64,000 nt of DNA from an uncultured Porphyromonas sp. (GCF_938046015.1 NZ_CALIXW010000044.1:62001-126000), one strand, 5' to 3'; positions 8,403 to 17,766 are shown, counted from the stretch's first letter. Translations and numbers: made by a program. The notes: generated by a model not told the origin, from the letters alone.

Positions 8403-8520
8403 CGCAGCCGCTTATCCTTGCCTGAGCGCTGGGCTCACGCTAGGGGAGCTGTATCAGAAGTCCTGCCTTAGAGCTACCCGCAGTCTCTGCGCACGGAGCT
8501 GCTTCTGAATGGGGCGGGCG

Positions 8521-8605
8521 TATGAGGGATATCCATAAGGGGGCTGAGGGATATCCCTCACGGAGCTGAGAGACGTCCCTGAGGGTGCTGACTGATACCA
8601 GTGAG
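8521..8605 (+). repeat. Four-unit 22-bp-pitch palindromic repeat element, copy 1
   Basis: Four 18-bp units start at 8521, 8544, 8566 and 8588. Unit cores are GATATC, GATATC, GACGTC and GATACC. Unit 2, ctgagggatatccctcac, is nearly a perfect palindrome. This copy has one extra base in the first spacer, so it is 85 bp rather than 84. It lies about 150 bp upstream of the pncB promoter. Confidence 0.85.
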
Positions 8606-8752
8606 GAAGCCCCCGAGCAAGGCGGGGCGAGCCCCTGGTCTGCAGCGGGCAAAGGGGCGAAGGGGGGCAGACGGGCGCTTCCTCTAGGTCATCGGGAGGC
8701 GCCAGCCAAGCACCCGACAGGGAGACAAGCCGCACGGCTGCGGCCTTTTGCG

Positions 8753-8760
8753 TACCTTTG
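8753..8760 (+). promoter_or_regulatory. -7 promoter element for pncB
   Basis: TACCTTTG, 43 bp before the pncB ATG. It probably drives the pncB-nadD-aguA-aguB-parE run, since no terminator is seen until 14584. Confidence 0.6.
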
Positions 8761-8803
8761 TGCTCAAATTAGATTTACCCATACTCCACCCAATAGACAC
8801 GAT

Positions 8804-9982
8804 ATGGCGATCATCCGTAGCATCCTCGATACCGACCTATATAAGTTCACCACGAGCTACGCCTACTCCAAGCTCTACCCCAGAGCCTACGGGCAATTCC
8901 GCTTCATCGACCGCGCGAAGACCCGCTACCCTGAGGGCTTCGCCGAGCTGCTGCACGAGGAGCTGCAGCAGATGGCCCAGCTACAGCTGACGCGCGACGA
9001 GGCACAGTTCCTCGCCCGCGAGCTTCCTTACCTTCCCCCTACCTATATAGACTTCGTCCGCGGCTTCCGCTTTGACCCCGACGAGGTCCACATCAGCCAG
9101 GATGAGGAGGGGCAACTCAGCATCGTAGCCGAGGGTCTGCTCTACCGCGTGACCCTCTGGGAGACCCCCATCCTCGCCCTCGTGAGCGAGCTCTACTACA
9201 AGGTACTGGGCGTAGAGCCCGACCTAGCCTATGCTGAGCAGAGCATCATCGCCAAGGCGCAGCGCCTCAAGGAGGAGGGCATCACCTTCTCAATGTTCGG
9301 CATGCGCCGCCGCTTCAGCTCCGACATCGAGGACCGTGTGACACGCCTCCTCAAGGAATACTCGGGGACGAACTTCTACGGTACGAGCAACGTGTACTTC
9401 GCCTACAAGCACGGGCTGCGCGTCTCGGGGACCCACCCCCACGAGTGGGTACAGTTCCACGGTGCGATGTTCGGCTACAAGATGGCCAACTACATGGCCA
9501 TGGAGGACTGGATCAATGTCTACGATGGCGACCTGGGTACGGTGCTGACCGACACCTATACGACGGATGTCTTCATGCAGAACTTCAGCAAGAAGCACGC
9601 GATGCTCTTCACGAGCCTGCGCCACGACAGCGGCGACCCGCTGCTCTTCGCCGATAAGGTCATCGCCCGTTACCGCGAGCTGCGCGTCGACCCGCAGATC
9701 AAGTACATCATCTTCTCCGACAGCCTCGACGCCGAGCGTGCCATCGAGATCGCCAAGCACTGCAAGGGCCGCATCGGCACCAGCTTCGGCATCGGGACGA
9801 ACTTCTCCAATGACGTCGGCGCGGGCATACAGCCGATGAACATCGTCATGAAGCTGTGGAAGTGCAAGATGACGGAGAAGGACAAGTGGCACCCCTGTGT
9901 CAAGCTCAGCGACGTCGATGGCAAGCACACGGGCGAGCCCGAGGAGATCGACCTGGCGCAGCGTACCCTAGGACTGATCTAG
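8804..9982 (+). CDS. pncB: Nicotinate phosphoribosyltransferase
   Basis: Makes nicotinate mononucleotide from nicotinate and PRPP in the Preiss-Handler NAD salvage route. From the ATG at 8804 the protein is 392 residues, the normal length, starting MAIIRSILDTDLYKFT. The substrate loop (GTSNVYFAYKHGLRVSGTHPHEWV), TDTYTTDVFM and the phosphate-binding region near FSDSLD and GIGTNFSND are all present. The frame is open further upstream, but that sequence runs through repeat copy 1 and the promoter. nadD follows 10 bp later, giving two consecutive NAD steps. Confidence 0.94.
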   Translation: MAIIRSILDTDLYKFTTSYAYSKLYPRAYGQFRFIDRAKTRYPEGFAELLHEELQQMAQLQLTRDEAQFLARELPYLPPTYIDFVRGFRFDPDEVHISQDEEGQLSIVAEGLLYRVTLWETPILALVSELYYKVLGVEPDLAYAEQSIIAKAQRLKEEGITFSMFGMRRRFSSDIEDRVTRLLKEYSGTNFYGTSNVYFAYKHGLRVSGTHPHEWVQFHGAMFGYKMANYMAMEDWINVYDGDLGTVLTDTYTTDVFMQNFSKKHAMLFTSLRHDSGDPLLFADKVIARYRELRVDPQIKYIIFSDSLDAERAIEIAKHCKGRIGTSFGIGTNFSNDVGAGIQPMNIVMKLWKCKMTEKDKWHPCVKLSDVDGKHTGEPEEIDLAQRTLGLI

Positions 9983-9992
9983 CCCTACCCTC

Positions 9993-10610
9993 GTGCCGCA
10001 GCGACAGCCTCAGCCTCGGTGGGTATGCCTCTACTTCGGCTCCTTCAACCCGCTCCACCAGACCCACCTCCAGCTCGCCCACTACGCGCTGGAGCGCCTA
10101 GGCTGTGACGAGCTCTGGCTGGTGCTCAGCCCCCTCAACCCACACAAGGAGGCGGGCACGCTGCTCCCCTTCGACTGGCGCGCCGCCTACATCGAGCGCG
10201 CTCTAGCGGCCGAGGAGCGCATACGGCTCTGCTGCATCGAGGCCGAGCTAGGGGCTCCGCACTACACCCTGCGCACCATAGAGGCGCTACGCCAGCGACA
10301 CCCCGAGCTGGACTTCTCTCTGCTCATCGGCGGTGACAACCTCGAGGGGATCTCCCGCTGGTACCACTGGGAGGAGCTCCTCCGCTCGACCCAGCTCTAC
10401 GTCTACCCCCGAGGCCAGGAGCCCCTCCTGATGCCCGAGCTGCCCGAGGGCGCCCGCGTGCCCATCCTCTGCCAGGATGCCCCGCGCTCCAGCCTCTCGG
10501 CCACCCAGCTGCGGGCTGCCGCCCTCCGAGGCGAGGACAGACGCAGCGAGAGCGCCGTCCCCGAGCTGTGGGACGACTTTGTTCACCAAGTACAAGCATT
10601 ACAGCACTAA
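9993..10610 (+). CDS. nadD: Nicotinate-nucleotide adenylyltransferase
   Basis: Adenylates nicotinate mononucleotide to deamido-NAD. The protein has 205 residues from a GTG start at 9993. The nucleotidyltransferase motif is YFGSFNPLHQTHL near residue 14. DELWLVLSPLNPHKE and the LLIGGDNLEGISRWYHWEEL block are diagnostic of NadD. The C-terminal SSTxIR-type motif is present as LSATQLRAAA. The gene begins 10 bp after pncB and ends 9 bp before aguA. Confidence 0.92.
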   Translation: MPQRQPQPRWVCLYFGSFNPLHQTHLQLAHYALERLGCDELWLVLSPLNPHKEAGTLLPFDWRAAYIERALAAEERIRLCCIEAELGAPHYTLRTIEALRQRHPELDFSLLIGGDNLEGISRWYHWEELLRSTQLYVYPRGQEPLLMPELPEGARVPILCQDAPRSSLSATQLRAAALRGEDRRSESAVPELWDDFVHQVQALQH

Positions 10611-10619
10611 GCAGAATAG

Positions 10620-11690
10620 ATGCCTGCCAAGATTCACTTCATCCCCGAGTGGGCCGAGCTAGACCTCGTGCTCCTCACCTGGCCCAACGACGACATGGAC
10701 TGGGCCTACATGCTCCCCGAGGTAGAGCGCTGCTATACCGATATAGCCCGCACGCTCCTCGACTGGGTCGATGTGCTCATCCTAGCGCGTGACCCCGAGC
10801 GTGTACGTGCGCTCGTCGCCCCCGAGGGTCGTCCTCATCAGCTCTTCCTCATGGAGGCGGAGAACAACGATACCTGGTGCCGCGACTACGCGCCCCTCTC
10901 CCTATATGTAGAGGACGAGGAGGGCAAGCGCCACCCACGCATCCTTGACTTTACCTTCAATGGCTGGGGGATGAAGTTCGCCGCCAATAAGGACAACCTC
11001 ATCAGCCGCGCCCTCTACCTGGCGCGCGTCTTCCGTCCTGAGGTCGGCTACAGCAATGCGCTGAGCGTGACCTTCGAGGGCGGAGGCATAGAGACCGACG
11101 GCGAGGGCACCCTGATGACCACGGAGAGCGTCCTCTACGAGCCCAACCGCAACTCGGGCCTCGACGAGGCCGTCCTGCGCGACTACCTCATGAGCCTACT
11201 CGGTGGAGAGCGCCTCATCGCGCTGGAGAACGGCGAGCTGGAGGGGGACGACACCGATGGTCATATCGACACCCTAGCCCGCTTCCTCTCCCCTACCCAG
11301 ATCGCCTATGTAGGCTGCAGTGACGGCCACGACAGCCACTACCATGCGCTGCGTCGTATGCGTGAGGAGCTGGAGGCGCTGCGTACCCCAGCGGGGCAGC
11401 CCTACGAGCTCGTGGAGCTTCCCCTACCCCCTGCTATCTATGACGAGGAGGGGCAGCGTCTACCAGCGACCTACGCCAACTTCCTCTTCGCTGGCAAGGC
11501 GCTCCTCGTGCCTACCTACGGCGAGCCCACCGACGAGCCCGCACTGGAGGCTCTGCGCCGCGCCCTGCCCGAGCATACGATCGTAGGGGTGAACTGCCGC
11601 GCCCTCATCTACCAGCACGGTAGCCTACACTGCGCTACGATGCAGTTCCCCAAGGGCTTTATCAACAAGAATAAATGGAGCGAAAACTAA
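10620..11690 (+). CDS. aguA: Agmatine deiminase
   Basis: Hydrolyses agmatine to N-carbamoylputrescine and ammonia. The protein has 356 residues and belongs to the peptidyl-arginine-deiminase-like family. Visible motifs are NNDTWCRDYAPLSLY, GGGIETDGEGTLMTTESVL, the GHIDTLARF histidine, and the C-terminal catalytic cysteine in GSLHCATMQFPKG. The next gene encodes the following enzyme of the pathway and starts 2 bp after this stop. No arginine decarboxylase is nearby, so agmatine must come from elsewhere. Confidence 0.94.
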   Translation: MPAKIHFIPEWAELDLVLLTWPNDDMDWAYMLPEVERCYTDIARTLLDWVDVLILARDPERVRALVAPEGRPHQLFLMEAENNDTWCRDYAPLSLYVEDEEGKRHPRILDFTFNGWGMKFAANKDNLISRALYLARVFRPEVGYSNALSVTFEGGGIETDGEGTLMTTESVLYEPNRNSGLDEAVLRDYLMSLLGGERLIALENGELEGDDTDGHIDTLARFLSPTQIAYVGCSDGHDSHYHALRRMREELEALRTPAGQPYELVELPLPPAIYDEEGQRLPATYANFLFAGKALLVPTYGEPTDEPALEALRRALPEHTIVGVNCRALIYQHGSLHCATMQFPKGFINKNKWSEN

Positions 11691-11692
11691 GC

Positions 11693-12586
11693 ATGGCACA
11701 GGAAGCACGCACGCTGAAGGTCGGCATCATCCAGCAGGCCAATAGCGCGGATCACGCGCAGAATAAGGAGCGCCTACAGGCCTCCATCCGTCAGGCCGCA
11801 GCCCAGGGCGCCGAGCTCGTCGTCCTGCAGGAGCTGCACAACGGCCTTTACTTCTGCCAGACGGAGGACGTCCACGTCTTCGACCAGGCAGAGCCCATCC
11901 CTGGGCCCAGCACCGAGGAGTACGGCGCCCTAGCGCGCGAGCTGGGGATCGTGCTCGTTCTCTCGCTCTTCGAGCGTCGTGCCGCAGGCCTCTACCACAA
12001 TACCTCCGTCGTATTGGAGCGTGACGGCTCCATCGCTGGGAAGTACCGCAAGATGCACATCCCCGACGACCCCGCCTACTACGAGAAGTTCTACTTCACC
12101 CCTGGCGACCTCGGCTTCGAGCCCATAGAGACCTCCGTCGGCACCCTCGGGGTGCTGGTCTGCTGGGATCAGTGGTACCCCGAGGCAGCGCGTCTGATGG
12201 CTCTGGCAGGTGCCGAGCTGCTCATCTACCCCACCGCCATCGGCTGGGAGAGCAGCGATGTCGCCAGCGAGCAGCAGCGTCAGAGTGATGCCTGGCAGCT
12301 CGTACAGCGCGGGCACGCCGTAGCTAATGGACTGCCCGTCATCACAGTCAATCGCGTGGGGCACGAGGCAGATCCCTCGGGGCAGACAGGCGGCATACAG
12401 TTCTGGGGACGCAGCTTCGTCACGGGGCCTCAGGGCGAGCTGGTCACAGAGCTCGGGCAGGAGGAGGCCATCGCCGTCGTCGAGGTCGACCTCAGCCGTA
12501 GCGAGCGCGTACGCCGCTGGTGGCCCTTCCTACGTGACCGCCGTATCGACGCCTTCGAGGACCTCACCAAGCGCTACCGCCGCTAA
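11693..12586 (+). CDS. aguB: N-carbamoylputrescine amidase
   Basis: A nitrilase-superfamily enzyme that converts N-carbamoylputrescine to putrescine, CO2 and ammonia. The catalytic triad is visible: Glu in VVLQELHNGLYF, Lys in KYRKMHIPDDP and Cys in GVLVCWDQWYPEAAR. The protein has 297 residues from the ATG at 11693. An in-frame ATG at 11675 would overlap aguA by 16 bp and add MERKLS, so the later start is preferred. With aguA it forms a complete agmatine-to-putrescine module. Confidence 0.94.
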   Translation: MAQEARTLKVGIIQQANSADHAQNKERLQASIRQAAAQGAELVVLQELHNGLYFCQTEDVHVFDQAEPIPGPSTEEYGALARELGIVLVLSLFERRAAGLYHNTSVVLERDGSIAGKYRKMHIPDDPAYYEKFYFTPGDLGFEPIETSVGTLGVLVCWDQWYPEAARLMALAGAELLIYPTAIGWESSDVASEQQRQSDAWQLVQRGHAVANGLPVITVNRVGHEADPSGQTGGIQFWGRSFVTGPQGELVTELGQEEAIAVVEVDLSRSERVRRWWPFLRDRRIDAFEDLTKRYRR

Positions 12587-12592
12587 GCCACG

Positions 12593-14575
12593 ATGAAGGA
12601 GACCAAGGACACGGAGCTACTGGCCGCGGGGACGACCGTGGGCTATAGCGACAGCGACATAAAGACCCTAGAGTGGGACGAGCATATCCGCCGCCGTCCA
12701 GGGATGTACATAGGCAAGCTGGGCGATGGCTCGCATGCCGATGATGGGATCTACGTGCTCCTCAAGGAGGTCCTCGACAACTCCATCGACGAATACGTCA
12801 TGGGTGCGGGGAAGCGTATCGAGATCAGCATCCAGGACGGGCTGGTGACCGTGCGCGACTACGGCCGCGGCATCCCCCTAGGCAAGCTCATCGACGCCAC
12901 GAGCAAGATGAACACTGGGGGTAAGATCGACTCCAAGGCCTTCAAGAAGTCCGTCGGGCTCAACGGCGTAGGGATCAAGGCCGTCAATGCCCTCTCCATC
13001 CACTGCGAGATCACCGTCTGGCGTGACGGCCTGACCAAGACCGTACGCTACTCCCACGCGCGTCTCCTAGAGGAGACCGAGGCCGTACCGAGTGATGAGC
13101 CCTCAGGGACACAGGTCACCTTCCGCCCCGACGCCGAGCTTTTCAAGGGCTATGCCTACAAGGACGAGTACGTCGAGGCCATGGTGAAGAACTATGCCTT
13201 CCTCAACGCCGGGCTTACCCTCCTATATAATAAGCGCCGCTACCTATCCAAGCGTGGCCTAGCAGACCTCCTCGAGGAGAACCTCACCGAGGAGGCCCTC
13301 TACCCCATCATTCATCTCAAGGACGACGACGTCGAGATCGTGCTGACGCACACGGCGCAGGTGGGCGAGGACTTCTACAGCTTCGTTAACGGGCAGAACA
13401 CCACGCAGGGCGGTACGCACCTCTCGGCCTTCAAGGAGGCCGTAGCCCGCGTCATCAAGGACTTCTTCGGCAAGAACTACGACTACCGAGACATCCGCTA
13501 CGGCATGAGTGCCGCCATCAGCATCAAGATCGAGGAGCCCGTCTTCGAGAGCCAGACCAAGACCAAGCTCGGCTCCAAGGACATGGAGCCCGACGGGCGG
13601 AGCATACAGAAGTTCCTCAACGACTTCCTCGGCAAGGAGCTGGACAACTACCTGCACATGCACCCCGAGGACACGGCGGCCGTCATGCAGCAGAAGATCC
13701 AGGAGAGCGAGCGTGAGCGCAAGAGCCTCAGCGGCGTGGCGAAGATCGCCCGCGAGCGAGCCAAGAAGGCCAGCCTGCACAACAAGAAGCTCCGCGACTG
13801 CACCGTCCACCTCAACGACCCCAAGGCCAAGGACCCCGAGCGCACCAGCATCTTCATCACCGAGGGGGACTCCGCCAGCGGCTCCATCACAACCTGCCGC
13901 GACCCGAACTATCAGGCCGTCTTCAGTCTCCGTGGGAAGCCGCTGAACAGCTATGGACTCGGCAAGAAGGTCGTGTATGAGAACGAGGAGTTCAACCTTC
14001 TGCAGGCGGCGCTCAACATCGAGGACGGCCTCGACGGCCTACGCTACAATCGCGTGATCATCGCCACCGATGCCGACGACGACGGGATGCACATACGTCT
14101 GTTGCTGATCACCTTCTTCCTCCAGTTCTTCCCAGAGCTGGTACGCCGCGGGCATGTCTTCATCCTCGAGACGCCGCTCTTCCGCGTCTTCCTCCCCAAG
14201 GAGCAGCGCAAGTCCGACAACTTCATGCACGCCGCCAGCGCCTCAGCTAAGAAGAAGGGACGCAGCCGCAAGAAGGCGGGTGAGGAGCAGCCCAGCCAGG
14301 AGCCCGAGGTGACCAACATCTACTGCTACAACGAGGCACAGAAGCAGGAGGCCCTACGCCAGCTCGGCCCGCGCGCCCTCGTCACCCGATTTAAGGGACT
14401 CGGGGAGATCTCGCCCGAGCAGTTCAAGGACTGGATCACGGAGGAGAATATCAAGCTCGACCCCATACGTCTACGCAAGGAGGACAATCTGAGCAACCTC
14501 TTGATGTTCTACATGGGTAAGAATACCCCCGAGCGTCAGGGCTTCATCATCGACAACCTGGTCATGGACGAGTGA
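12593..14575 (+). CDS. parE: DNA topoisomerase IV subunit B (ParE/GyrB family)
   Basis: A 660-residue type IIA topoisomerase ATPase subunit. The GHKL ATPase domain shows RRRPGMYIG, EVLDNSIDEYV, DYGRGIPLG and the glycine lid GLNGVGIKAVNALS. The transducer QTKTKLGS and the TOPRIM domain (FITEGDSASG, later DADDDGMHIR) follow. The length and the missing GyrB-type insertion point to ParE-type subunit B; the Bacteroidetes paralogue is usually named so. No subunit A gene is adjacent in this window. A basic patch near residues 545-560 is a small lineage insert. Confidence 0.9.
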   Translation: MKETKDTELLAAGTTVGYSDSDIKTLEWDEHIRRRPGMYIGKLGDGSHADDGIYVLLKEVLDNSIDEYVMGAGKRIEISIQDGLVTVRDYGRGIPLGKLIDATSKMNTGGKIDSKAFKKSVGLNGVGIKAVNALSIHCEITVWRDGLTKTVRYSHARLLEETEAVPSDEPSGTQVTFRPDAELFKGYAYKDEYVEAMVKNYAFLNAGLTLLYNKRRYLSKRGLADLLEENLTEEALYPIIHLKDDDVEIVLTHTAQVGEDFYSFVNGQNTTQGGTHLSAFKEAVARVIKDFFGKNYDYRDIRYGMSAAISIKIEEPVFESQTKTKLGSKDMEPDGRSIQKFLNDFLGKELDNYLHMHPEDTAAVMQQKIQESERERKSLSGVAKIARERAKKASLHNKKLRDCTVHLNDPKAKDPERTSIFITEGDSASGSITTCRDPNYQAVFSLRGKPLNSYGLGKKVVYENEEFNLLQAALNIEDGLDGLRYNRVIIATDADDDGMHIRLLLITFFLQFFPELVRRGHVFILETPLFRVFLPKEQRKSDNFMHAASASAKKKGRSRKKAGEEQPSQEPEVTNIYCYNEAQKQEALRQLGPRALVTRFKGLGEISPEQFKDWITEENIKLDPIRLRKEDNLSNLLMFYMGKNTPERQGFIIDNLVMDE

Positions 14576-14583
14576 GCGGCAGC

Positions 14584-14600
14584 GGGGCATCGCCCCTTTT
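14584..14600 (+). terminator. Short intrinsic terminator after parE
   Basis: Stem GGGGC/GCCCC with loop atc, followed by TTTT, 9 bp after the parE stop. It abuts the promoter of the next operon. Confidence 0.65.
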
Positions 14601-14604
14601 GCCG

Positions 14605-14612
14605 TATCTTTG
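14605..14612 (+). promoter_or_regulatory. -7 promoter element of the GNAT-panD-ffh run
   Basis: TATCTTTG, 60 bp before the ATG at 14672 and only 4 bp after the preceding terminator. Confidence 0.6.
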
Positions 14613-14671
14613 TCGCTCAATAGAAGGATATCCGCGTCTGCCCCAGGTGGGCGCCCAGCTAGCAATACACT

Positions 14672-15799
14672 ATGTCAGTTGAGATACGACAGATCACGGA
14701 GAAGTCTGATATGCGCAAGTTCGTGCGCTTCAACCTCCAGCTATATCGTGGCAATCCCTACCACGTCCCCGGGCTCATCGAGGATGAGCTGCTGACGCTC
14801 GACCCCGCCCGCAACCCCGCATTCAAGTTCTGCGAGGCGGCCTACTTCCTCGCCTATCGCGAGGGCAAGATCGTCGGTCGTATCGCAGGGATCATCAACC
14901 ACCGCGCCAACGAGACGTGGAATCAGAACAATGCCCGCTTCGGCTTCGTCGACTTCATCAACGACGCTGAGGTCGTCGATGCCCTCTTCAAGGCCGTATC
15001 GGACTGGGCCCGCGCTCGCGGTAAGGAGATGCTGCAGGGTCCCATGGGCTTCTCTGATCTCGACCACGAAGGGATGCTCATCGAGGGCTTTGACCAGCTC
15101 GGAACCATGGCCACGATCTACAACTACGCCTACTACCCCAAGCACATGGTACGTATGGGCTTCGTCAAGGATCAGGACTGGCACGAGTTCAAGATCATCA
15201 TCCCCGACGCCATCCCCGAGAAGCACCAGCGCATCGCCGAGCTCGTGCGTAAGAAGTACGGCCTCAAGGTGCTCAAGTTCAAGAACCAGGCGGAGATCAT
15301 GCCCTACGCACACCGTATCTTCGACACGCTGAACCAAGCCTACTCCGTCCTCTACGGCGTCTCCGAGCTCTCCCGTGACCAGATCGACTACTACGTACGT
15401 ATGTATATCCCGATGCTGCGCTACGACTTCGTCACGGTCATCGTCCGCGAGGAGGACGACAAGGTCGTAGGCTTCGGCATCACGCTGCCCAACCTCAGCC
15501 GTGCGCTGCAGAAGGCTAAGGGCAGCCTCTTCCCCTTCGGCTGGATACACCTACTGCGCGCCCTGAAGATGAAGAACCCTATCGTCGACCTCTACCTCAT
15601 CGGCGTCATCCCAGAGTACCAGAATAAGGGCGTCAACGCCCTGCTCTTCGATGACCTCATCCCCATCTTCCACAAGAATGGGGTCAAGTACGCCGAGAGC
15701 AACCCCGAGCTAGAGACTAACGCCGCCGTACAGATGCAGTGGAACTATTTCGAGCGCAAGCACCACAAGACCCGCCGCGCGTGGATCAAAGAACTCTAA
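14672..15799 (+). CDS. GNAT-like N-acetyltransferase family protein
   Basis: A 375-residue protein of a family common in Bacteroidetes, annotated as acetyltransferase and sometimes, with poor support, as GTP cyclohydrolase. The C-terminal half contains the GNAT-like stretch VGFGITLPNLSRAL and, near the end, LIGVIPEYQNKGVNALLFDDLI, where an acetyl-CoA-binding loop would lie. The N-terminal half (FVRFNLQLYRGNPYHVPGL and PMGFSDLDHEGMLIEGF) is characteristic of the family. The acceptor is unknown. It is followed by panD after 8 bp. Confidence 0.75.
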   Translation: MSVEIRQITEKSDMRKFVRFNLQLYRGNPYHVPGLIEDELLTLDPARNPAFKFCEAAYFLAYREGKIVGRIAGIINHRANETWNQNNARFGFVDFINDAEVVDALFKAVSDWARARGKEMLQGPMGFSDLDHEGMLIEGFDQLGTMATIYNYAYYPKHMVRMGFVKDQDWHEFKIIIPDAIPEKHQRIAELVRKKYGLKVLKFKNQAEIMPYAHRIFDTLNQAYSVLYGVSELSRDQIDYYVRMYIPMLRYDFVTVIVREEDDKVVGFGITLPNLSRALQKAKGSLFPFGWIHLLRALKMKNPIVDLYLIGVIPEYQNKGVNALLFDDLIPIFHKNGVKYAESNPELETNAAVQMQWNYFERKHHKTRRAWIKEL

Positions 15800-15807
15800 T
15801 TTGAATT

Positions 15808-16161
15808 ATGCTCATCGAACTACTCAAGTCCAAGATACACCGAGTCACCGTCACCGAAGCCAACCTTAACTATATAGGGAGCATCACCATTGACGAGGAG
15901 CTCCTCGAGGCGGCTAACCTGATCCCAGGCGAGAAGGTGCAGATCGTCAACAACAACAATGGCGCACGCCTGGAGACCTACGTCATCCGTGGCGAGCGTG
16001 GCTCGGGCGTCGTCTGCCTCAATGGAGCAGCAGCACGCCTCGTACAGCCTGGCGATGTCGTCATCATCATGGCCTACGCCTGGATGGACGCCGAGGAGGC
16101 CAAGACCTTCCAGCCCGCAGTAGTATTCCCCGACAGCACGACCAATAGGCTCGTGCGCTAG
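15808..16161 (+). CDS. panD: Aspartate 1-decarboxylase
   Basis: Decarboxylates L-aspartate to beta-alanine for pantothenate and coenzyme A. The protein has 117 residues, the usual length. The self-cleavage site is Gly24-Ser25 in NYIGSITID; cleavage creates the pyruvoyl group on Ser25. The GARLETYVIRGERGSGVVCLNGAAARL block is fully conserved. It sits between a GNAT-like gene and ffh in the same direction. Confidence 0.96.
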   Translation: MLIELLKSKIHRVTVTEANLNYIGSITIDEELLEAANLIPGEKVQIVNNNNGARLETYVIRGERGSGVVCLNGAAARLVQPGDVVIIMAYAWMDAEEAKTFQPAVVFPDSTTNRLVR

Positions 16162-16194
16162 TGTCATCACGGATCCCCTTAATAAGAGATAGAT

Positions 16195-17550
16195 ATGTTT
16201 GAGAACCTGAGTGAGCGCCTAGAGCGCTCCTTCAAGCTCCTCAAGGGTGAGGGCAAGATCACCGAGCTCAACGTCGCCGAGACCCTCAAGGACGTACGAC
16301 GCGCCCTCCTCGAGGCCGACGTCAACTACAACGTCGCCAAGAAGTTCACCGAGGACGTCAAGGAGAAGGCCCTCGGCCAGGACGTCCTGACCGCCGTCCG
16401 CCCAGGCGAACTGATGGTGAAGATCGTCCACGACGAGCTCGCCAAGCTGATGGGTGGTGCCGCCAGCGAGATCCGCCTCGAGGGCTCCCCCGCCATCATC
16501 CTCATGTCGGGTCTACAAGGCTCGGGGAAAACGACCTTCTCAGGTAAGCTGGCCACCCTGCTGAAGACGAAGCAGGCCAAGAAGCCGCTCCTCGTGGCGG
16601 CCGACGTCTACCGCCCTGCTGCGATCGAGCAGCTGCGCGTGCTGGCGGAGCAGATCGGCGTCCCCGTCTACTACGACCTCGAGAGCAAGGACCCCGTGGC
16701 GATCGCTCGCCGAGGGATCGCTGAGGCCATGAGTCAGGGCTGCAATGTCGTGATCATCGACACCGCGGGTCGCCTCGCAGTAGACGAGGAGATGATGCGC
16801 GAGATCCAGGCGATCAAGGAGGCCGTACGCCCCAGCGAGACGCTCTTCGTCGTCGACTCGATGACGGGGCAGGACGCAGTGAACACAGCCAAGGCCTTCA
16901 ACGACCGTCTCAACTTCGACGGCGTCGTCCTCACCAAGCTCGACGGGGACACACGTGGCGGGGCTGCCCTCTCCATCCGTACCGTCGTCGATAAGCCCAT
17001 CAAGTTCGTCGGGATGGGCGAGAAGATGGACGCGCTGGATGTCTTCCACCCCGAGCGTATGGCCGACCGCATCCTCGGCATGGGTGATATCGTCTCGCTC
17101 GTAGAGCGCGCACAGCAGATCTACGACGAGCGCGAGGCACGACGTCTGGAGGAGCGCATCGCCAAGGATCAGTTCGACTTCAACGACTTCCTAGCCCAGA
17201 TCCAGCAGATCAAGAAGATGGGCAACATCAAGGACCTCGCGGCCATGATCCCTGGCGTAGGCAAGGCCCTCAAGGATATCGACATCAAGGACGATGCCTT
17301 CAAGAGTATCGAGGCCATCATCTACTCGATGACGCCCGAGGAGCGCACCAAGCCCCACATCCTCGACGGGCACCGCCGCAAGCGTATCGCTGCGGGGAGC
17401 GGCACCTCGGTGCAGGACGTCAACAAGCTTCTCACGCAGTTCACCCAGACGCGCAAGATGATGAAGAGCCTGCAGGGCTTCAAGGGCGGCAAGATGCCCA
17501 AGATGCCTAAGCTCCCCAAGATGCCTGGCGGCGGTCGCTTCGGCTTCTAA
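16195..17550 (+). CDS. ffh: Signal recognition particle protein
   Basis: The SRP54 GTPase, which binds signal sequences and 4.5S RNA and targets membrane proteins. It is 451 residues. The N domain is followed by the G domain with G1 GLQGSGKTTFSGKLA, DTAGRLAVDEEMM and TKLDGDTRGGAALS. The methionine-rich M domain ends in KMMKSLQGFKGGKMPKMPKLPKMPGGG. No 4.5S RNA gene was recognised in the window. A strong terminator follows at 17596. Confidence 0.96.
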   Translation: MFENLSERLERSFKLLKGEGKITELNVAETLKDVRRALLEADVNYNVAKKFTEDVKEKALGQDVLTAVRPGELMVKIVHDELAKLMGGAASEIRLEGSPAIILMSGLQGSGKTTFSGKLATLLKTKQAKKPLLVAADVYRPAAIEQLRVLAEQIGVPVYYDLESKDPVAIARRGIAEAMSQGCNVVIIDTAGRLAVDEEMMREIQAIKEAVRPSETLFVVDSMTGQDAVNTAKAFNDRLNFDGVVLTKLDGDTRGGAALSIRTVVDKPIKFVGMGEKMDALDVFHPERMADRILGMGDIVSLVERAQQIYDEREARRLEERIAKDQFDFNDFLAQIQQIKKMGNIKDLAAMIPGVGKALKDIDIKDDAFKSIEAIIYSMTPEERTKPHILDGHRRKRIAAGSGTSVQDVNKLLTQFTQTRKMMKSLQGFKGGKMPKMPKLPKMPGGGRFGF

Positions 17551-17595
17551 GCCGCGCCGCCTCGAGCTTCGGTCACGACCGAGCCCCACACCTCA

Positions 17596-17650
17596 TCAGC
17601 CCAAGTACTCCTCGCCTTAGTGGCGGGCAGTGCTTGGGCTGAGTCTTTTT
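17596..17650 (+). terminator. Intrinsic terminator after ffh
   Basis: Outer stem tcagcccaag (17596-17605) with cttgggctga (17633-17642), an inner cgcc/ggcg hairpin, and a T-run (tcttttt) ending at 17650. Confidence 0.75.
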
Positions 17651-17729
17651 AGTAGGCGCTACTACTCCGCTCGTTTCCCTAGCGCCTAGCCTTCCTCCAG
17701 ACGGACAAGCAGCCTTCCATGACAAAGAG

Positions 17730-17766
17730 AAGCGCGCCCCCAGCCTCAAGGACTGGGGGCGCGCTT
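17730..17766 (-). terminator. Second hairpin in the ffh-aroA gap, likely for the minus strand
   Basis: A perfect 14-bp stem (17730-17743 with 17753-17766), loop cctcaagga. The minus strand continues with ttctctttgtc, so it may end aroA transcripts, although it is about 250 bp past the aroA stop. Confidence 0.6.

Noticed and set aside
8521..8605. Short direct repeats with regular spacing, as a CRISPR array
   Set aside because: Spacers are only 4 bp, units are palindromic and degenerate, there are just four units, and no cas genes are present.
8440..8735. Small open frames between the inverted repeat and pncB
   Set aside because: They run through the repeat element, whose 22-bp pitch shifts frame in each unit, so coding is unlikely.
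14741..15550. 269-codon open frame opposite the GNAT-like gene
   Set aside because: It is a shadow of a conserved gene; the composition (Val, Asp, Leu, Gly) is that of reversed codons.
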